From CAYMLL01 sp964390645 (lineage in GTDB: Bacteria; Planctomycetota; UBA8108): 26,086 bases of DNA. How positions within the stretch are numbered: position 1 is the first letter of the stretch; each line of letters starts with the position of its first letter. The DNA lies in assembly GCA_964390645.1 (NCBI GenBank), contig CAYMLL010000076.1, forward strand, positions 1 to 26,086, in the 5' to 3' direction. This document shows, one piece after another, positions 22,805 through 26,086 of this stretch. A program made the translations under genes and the position numbers. Under the pieces are notes generated by a model that saw only the letters and a list, made by a program, of their open reading frames with translations, searched no databases and was not told the origin of the DNA.

Positions 22805-25800
22805 ATGCGTTCTCGGTTCTACGTCGTGTTCTGTGGCGCGCTGGTGTGTTGCGGCGCCGTGACTGCGATGACCATCGTTCCGCCACGGAACTATGCCGAA
22901 CTTGCGCGGCATGCCGACGCAGTCGTGCTCGCGGCTGCGGGGCGGTCGACCGCGGTGAAACGTGGCTCGATGATCTTGACGGAGACGGAGTTCACGGTTC
23001 TCCAGGCCGTGAAGGGGCCTCTCGAGGTCGGTGAGCTCTTCACCGTCGAGAAGCCGGGCGGAGAGGTCGATGGGGATTTCTGGGTCGTGCCGGGGTCGCC
23101 GAGCTTCGAGCTGGCAGCGAGCTATCTGATCTGCCTCTCCCGCAAGGACGAGGATGTCGGCGACCGCGAGGTCTGGCTTCCGACGATGCTGTCGTACGGT
23201 GTGTTCGAGGATGTCACGGGAGCGAGTGGTCAGCGAATTCTCGTTCCGCTACCCGAGGGACTGCACGGTATTCTCCGTCGTCCCGACGGCGATGCGGTCG
23301 AGCCGTTGGTGCCGTTGTCGCGAGATGCGTTGCTCTTGCATCTGCGTGCCGTGCTCGCGAACCGCTCGGAATGGAGCGGACGGACGGTGCGTGCGGCGGA
23401 CGGCGAGATTGCGGTCGACTCGCGGCATCGACGGGATGCTCGCGAGGGTGGTGGTGCGGGCTTCCCGGCTGCGTGCTCCTTCTTCGAGAGTGGGGGGCGT
23501 CAGTTTCGATGGGACAGCTTCGACGACGGGGGGCGCGCGACGATCTACGCGAATTCGCGAGGCGATCCGTCACTTCGTGATGGAGGATTCTGGGTCGTTC
23601 AGGAGGCGATGGACCTCTGGATGAACATCACGGACACGAGCTTCAACCTCGTCTTCGGCGGTGCGCGGGCGGTGTCGCCGACTTGCTCGAGGGAGCAGGA
23701 CGGGGTCAACCGTCACATCCTCTTTGACGATCCGTGCAGCGACATCTCCGATCTCGACGGCTGCTCGGGGGTCCTCGCCTATGGCGGACCTCGGGGCTCC
23801 GGGTCGCACACCTCGCCGGGAGACGGTGACATCTGGTGGTCGATCAATGGCTGGGTTGTCGTCGTCAACAACGGCGCTGGCTGTCTAGGCTTCGGGAACT
23901 ATCGCGTCATGCTGGCGCACGAGCTCGGTCACGGCCTCGGCTTCGGCCACGTGGAGGACGCGAATGCGCTGATGTACGCGAACTGCTGTCGCAACGTCAA
24001 CATCACCGATCGGCTTTGCGCTCGCTTCACGTACCCCGCTGTGGATCCGAACAACGCTCGACCGCGGGCTGATGCCGGCTCGAACATCAGCGCGTCGCTC
24101 GTTGGCAACTCGCTGCGGCTCTCCGGATCCGTATCGGACGATGGCGTGCCGGGTGGACCGCTGGAGGTGTCGTGGTCGAGGCTCGCCGGTCCGGGGACGG
24201 TGACCTTCACGGACGACTCGTCTTGCGAGACGACAGCGAGCTTTTCCGAGTCGGGGCGGTACCTGCTCGGGTTTCTCGTTTACGACGGCGAGCTGCTTCA
24301 CGTCGATCAGGTTGAGGTCGATGTCGAGGTCTTCGTCGGCATGTACTTGCGGACGTCGTTTCAGCAGGGCGTCGACGGGTACGATGGCGCGGTCGACACC
24401 TTTTTGCTGGAACGCTCGCCACGCAGTGATCGCGGCGCGGACTCCGAGCTCGAGGTGGACGGTGATGATCCGAGAGATACCGGGCAGGAGAGCCAGGGGC
24501 TGATCCGCTTCGAGAGAATTTTCGGGGAGCAGCCGGGGCAGCTTCCGGTCGAGTCGGCGATCCGTCGTGCGTGGCTCGAGCTGGTGACGACGAACGAGGG
24601 GGACGGTGGGGCTTTTCATCGCATGGTTCAGTCGTGGAGCGACTCGACGACGTGGAGCTCGCAAAATGGTGCGGACGGTGTCCAGGCGGGTGACGAGGCA
24701 CGATCGGCGAGGGACGCTGTCGTTCCCGGATCGGGCGAGCCGGTGCTTGTGGACGTCACCACGAGCCTCGAGGCGTGGGCGGGGGATCCGGACTCGAACT
24801 TCGGCTGGGCGATCCTGCCGCTCGGGGACGACGGCTGGGATTTCTACTCGTCCGAGGGTGCGGTGCCGCCGAAGCTCGTCGTGGAGTATCCGATGGTTCA
24901 GCAGACGCGGCTCATCGAGCTGGGTGACAGCTGGCGCTTCTTTCGCGGCCGTCGTGCGCCGCCGGTTGGCTGGGCGAACTCGGACTTCGTTCCGGACGGC
25001 GCCTGGCTGGAGGGCGCGACGGGCATCGGTTACGGGGATGGCGACGATCGTACCGTCCTGGCCGACATGGAGGACAGCTACCTCACGGTGTACTGTCGTC
25101 GTGAGTTCGACACCGAGAGTGCCGGGTTGATCGGGCGTTTGATGATGTCGATCGACTATGACGATGGGTTCGTCGCGTACCTCAACGGCAGCGAGGTCGC
25201 GCGTTCGGGGAACATGGGGACGCCGGGATCACCTGTGACTCGTACTACGGAGGCGAGCTCGGGACATGAGGCCGGTGTGCCTGAGGTCTTCAGCCTCGAT
25301 CCGGGGGTGCTTCGGAGTGGGCGTAACGTGCTCGCGGTCGAGGTTCACAACGCGGACATCAGCTCGAGTGATCTGTCATTCCGGCCGGAGCTTGTCGGCG
25401 AAGTCTTGCTGATTCCGGGCGGATCGCGGTGGCGGTACCTTCGAGGCGACGCGGCCTTTCCGTCGGAGTGGGCTGCGGTCGGATTCGACGACTCGTTGTG
25501 GTCGAGCGGCAGGACGGGTATCGGTTACGGCGACGGTGACGACGTCACCGAGTTGCTGGATATGGAGGGCAGGTACCTGAGTATCGCGTGTCGCAGGAGC
25601 TTTGTGGTCGATTGTCCGCGATCGATCGGGTCGATGAGGATGACCGTCGTTTACGACGACGGCTTCGTCGCGTACCTCAACGGTGAAGAGATCGCGCGTG
25701 GCAACATGCCGGCGGGTGTCGTGCGCTTCGACACCGCAGCCTCGAGGTCGCTGGAGCCGACGCCCGTGAGCTTCGAGGTGCCGGTGAAGTTGCTCCGGTC

Positions 25801-26086
25801 GGGCAGGAACGTGCTCTCGGTCAGTGTGCACAACTTCGACATCGACAGCTCCGACCTGACGTTCATGGCCGTGCTCGTGCCCTTTCTCGACGTCGTGGGT
25901 GACGGCGACTGCGAAGGGGGGCCGGTGCCGAGCTTTCGGCGTGGCGACGTCGGGAATGATGGCGTGGTCGACGTGTCGGACGTGGTGCGCCTGCTTCTGT
26001 CGCTCTTCACTGCGGGGGGGGCGTCAGAGTGTCCTGACGCCGGGGATTTCGATGACGATGGTGTGGTGAACGTGACCGATGTGGTG
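22805..26086 (+). CDS. Large secreted metzincin metalloprotease with PKD-like, DNRLRE, two Gal-binding-like and dockerin-type domains; 3' end off window
   Basis: The frame is open for 1094 codons to the window edge. From the ATG at 22805 the chain starts with a signal-like segment (RSRFYVVFCGALVCCGAVTA, 2-21); an ATG at 22748 is an alternative. Residues 30-150 form a beta-rich domain common in exported planctomycete proteins (TEFTVLQAVKGPLEVGELFTV). The protease has the metzincin site HELGHGLGFGH at 372-382 (HExxHxxGxxH) and a Met-turn at NALMYANC (387-394, Met390). Then come a PKD/Ig-like domain (about 422-510), a DNRLRE module (512-700; WSDSTTW, WAILPLG, SSEGAVPPKLVVEY), two tandem GIGYGDGDD modules (about 704-864 and 869-1025; DDGFVAYLNG in both), and a dockerin-type tail starting RRGDVGNDG (1045), cut by the edge. 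It probably degrades extracellular protein or is displayed at the cell surface. Confidence 0.92.
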   Translation, partial: MRSRFYVVFCGALVCCGAVTAMTIVPPRNYAELARHADAVVLAAAGRSTAVKRGSMILTETEFTVLQAVKGPLEVGELFTVEKPGGEVDGDFWVVPGSPSFELAASYLICLSRKDEDVGDREVWLPTMLSYGVFEDVTGASGQRILVPLPEGLHGILRRPDGDAVEPLVPLSRDALLLHLRAVLANRSEWSGRTVRAADGEIAVDSRHRRDAREGGGAGFPAACSFFESGGRQFRWDSFDDGGRATIYANSRGDPSLRDGGFWVVQEAMDLWMNITDTSFNLVFGGARAVSPTCSREQDGVNRHILFDDPCSDISDLDGCSGVLAYGGPRGSGSHTSPGDGDIWWSINGWVVVVNNGAGCLGFGNYRVMLAHELGHGLGFGHVEDANALMYANCCRNVNITDRLCARFTYPAVDPNNARPRADAGSNISASLVGNSLRLSGSVSDDGVPGGPLEVSWSRLAGPGTVTFTDDSSCETTASFSESGRYLLGFLVYDGELLHVDQVEVDVEVFVGMYLRTSFQQGVDGYDGAVDTFLLERSPRSDRGADSELEVDGDDPRDTGQESQGLIRFERIFGEQPGQLPVESAIRRAWLELVTTNEGDGGAFHRMVQSWSDSTTWSSQNGADGVQAGDEARSARDAVVPGSGEPVLVDVTTSLEAWAGDPDSNFGWAILPLGDDGWDFYSSEGAVPPKLVVEYPMVQQTRLIELGDSWRFFRGRRAPPVGWANSDFVPDGAWLEGATGIGYGDGDDRTVLADMEDSYLTVYCRREFDTESAGLIGRLMMSIDYDDGFVAYLNGSEVARSGNMGTPGSPVTRTTEASSGHEAGVPEVFSLDPGVLRSGRNVLAVEVHNADISSSDLSFRPELVGEVLLIPGGSRWRYLRGDAAFPSEWAAVGFDDSLWSSGRTGIGYGDGDDVTELLDMEGRYLSIACRRSFVVDCPRSIGSMRMTVVYDDGFVAYLNGEEIARGNMPAGVVRFDTAASRSLEPTPVSFEVPVKLLRSGRNVLSVSVHNFDIDSSDLTFMAVLVPFLDVVGDGDCEGGPVPSFRRGDVGNDGVVDVSDVVRLLLSLFTAGGASECPDAGDFDDDGVVNVTDVV

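Noticed and set aside
1..26086. CRISPR arrays, IS elements, prophage genes, rRNA and tRNA
   Set aside because: No regularly spaced repeats, transposase or integrase motifs, phage proteins or RNA gene signatures were found in either strand.

Overview
This is a GC-rich bacterial window that is almost completely packed with genes. It most likely comes from a Planctomycetota metagenome assembly; this is inference from gene content, and no rRNA or other taxonomic marker is present. The grounds are three secreted proteins with the degenerate dockerin-type tail (two EF-hand-like repeats joined by FRRGD...LFLGG segments), Tat-exported Gfo/Idh/MocA and aldo/keto reductase oxidoreductases, a secreted Cys-type sulfatase, a two-domain 3-keto-disaccharide hydrolase (DUF1080) protein, and many large multidomain exported proteins.

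Layout. 1-8.7 kb, minus strand: a partial LamG/TIG surface protein; a translationally coupled pair of lipoproteins (ATGA overlap), one carrying a degenerate gluzincin-like site; then, on the plus strand, a truncated TrkA-C protein interrupted by an assembly gap (Ns at 5072-5081). Next come a phospholipid N-methyltransferase-like gene followed by the relic tail of a second copy, and two dockerin-tailed secreted proteins (one with PKD domains, one cohesin-like). 8.8-10.9 kb, plus strand: miaE (tRNA ms2io6A hydroxylase) followed 27 bp later by a GT-A glycosyltransferase. 10.9-17.6 kb, minus strand: hemF, a YkgJ-type CxxC protein, trpS, a sulfatase, a Tat-exported Gfo/Idh/MocA oxidoreductase and a GTGA-coupled Tat-exported aldo/keto reductase. 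17.7-20.4 kb, plus strand: an HtrA/DegP-type protease and a DHH/DHHA1 phosphoesterase, separated by a 341-bp spacer with two strong hairpins around a -10-like box. 20.5-21.8 kb, minus strand: the DUF1080 protein. 22.0-26.1 kb, plus strand: a hemolysin III/PAQR membrane protein and a giant secreted metzincin protease that runs off the end.

How the genes may work together. The window mixes housekeeping (trpS, hemF, miaE, htrA, DHH) with an exported degradative and surface set. The sulfatase, exported oxidoreductases and DUF1080 protein fit glycan or glycoside breakdown in the cell envelope. The dockerin-tailed, LamG/TIG and metzincin proteins look like secreted or surface-displayed factors. No IS element, prophage, CRISPR array, rRNA or tRNA gene was seen. 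I see no clearly new multi-gene system; the leads I rate highest are the miaE-glycosyltransferase pair, the metzincin, the structured 18926-19266 spacer, and the methyltransferase relic.
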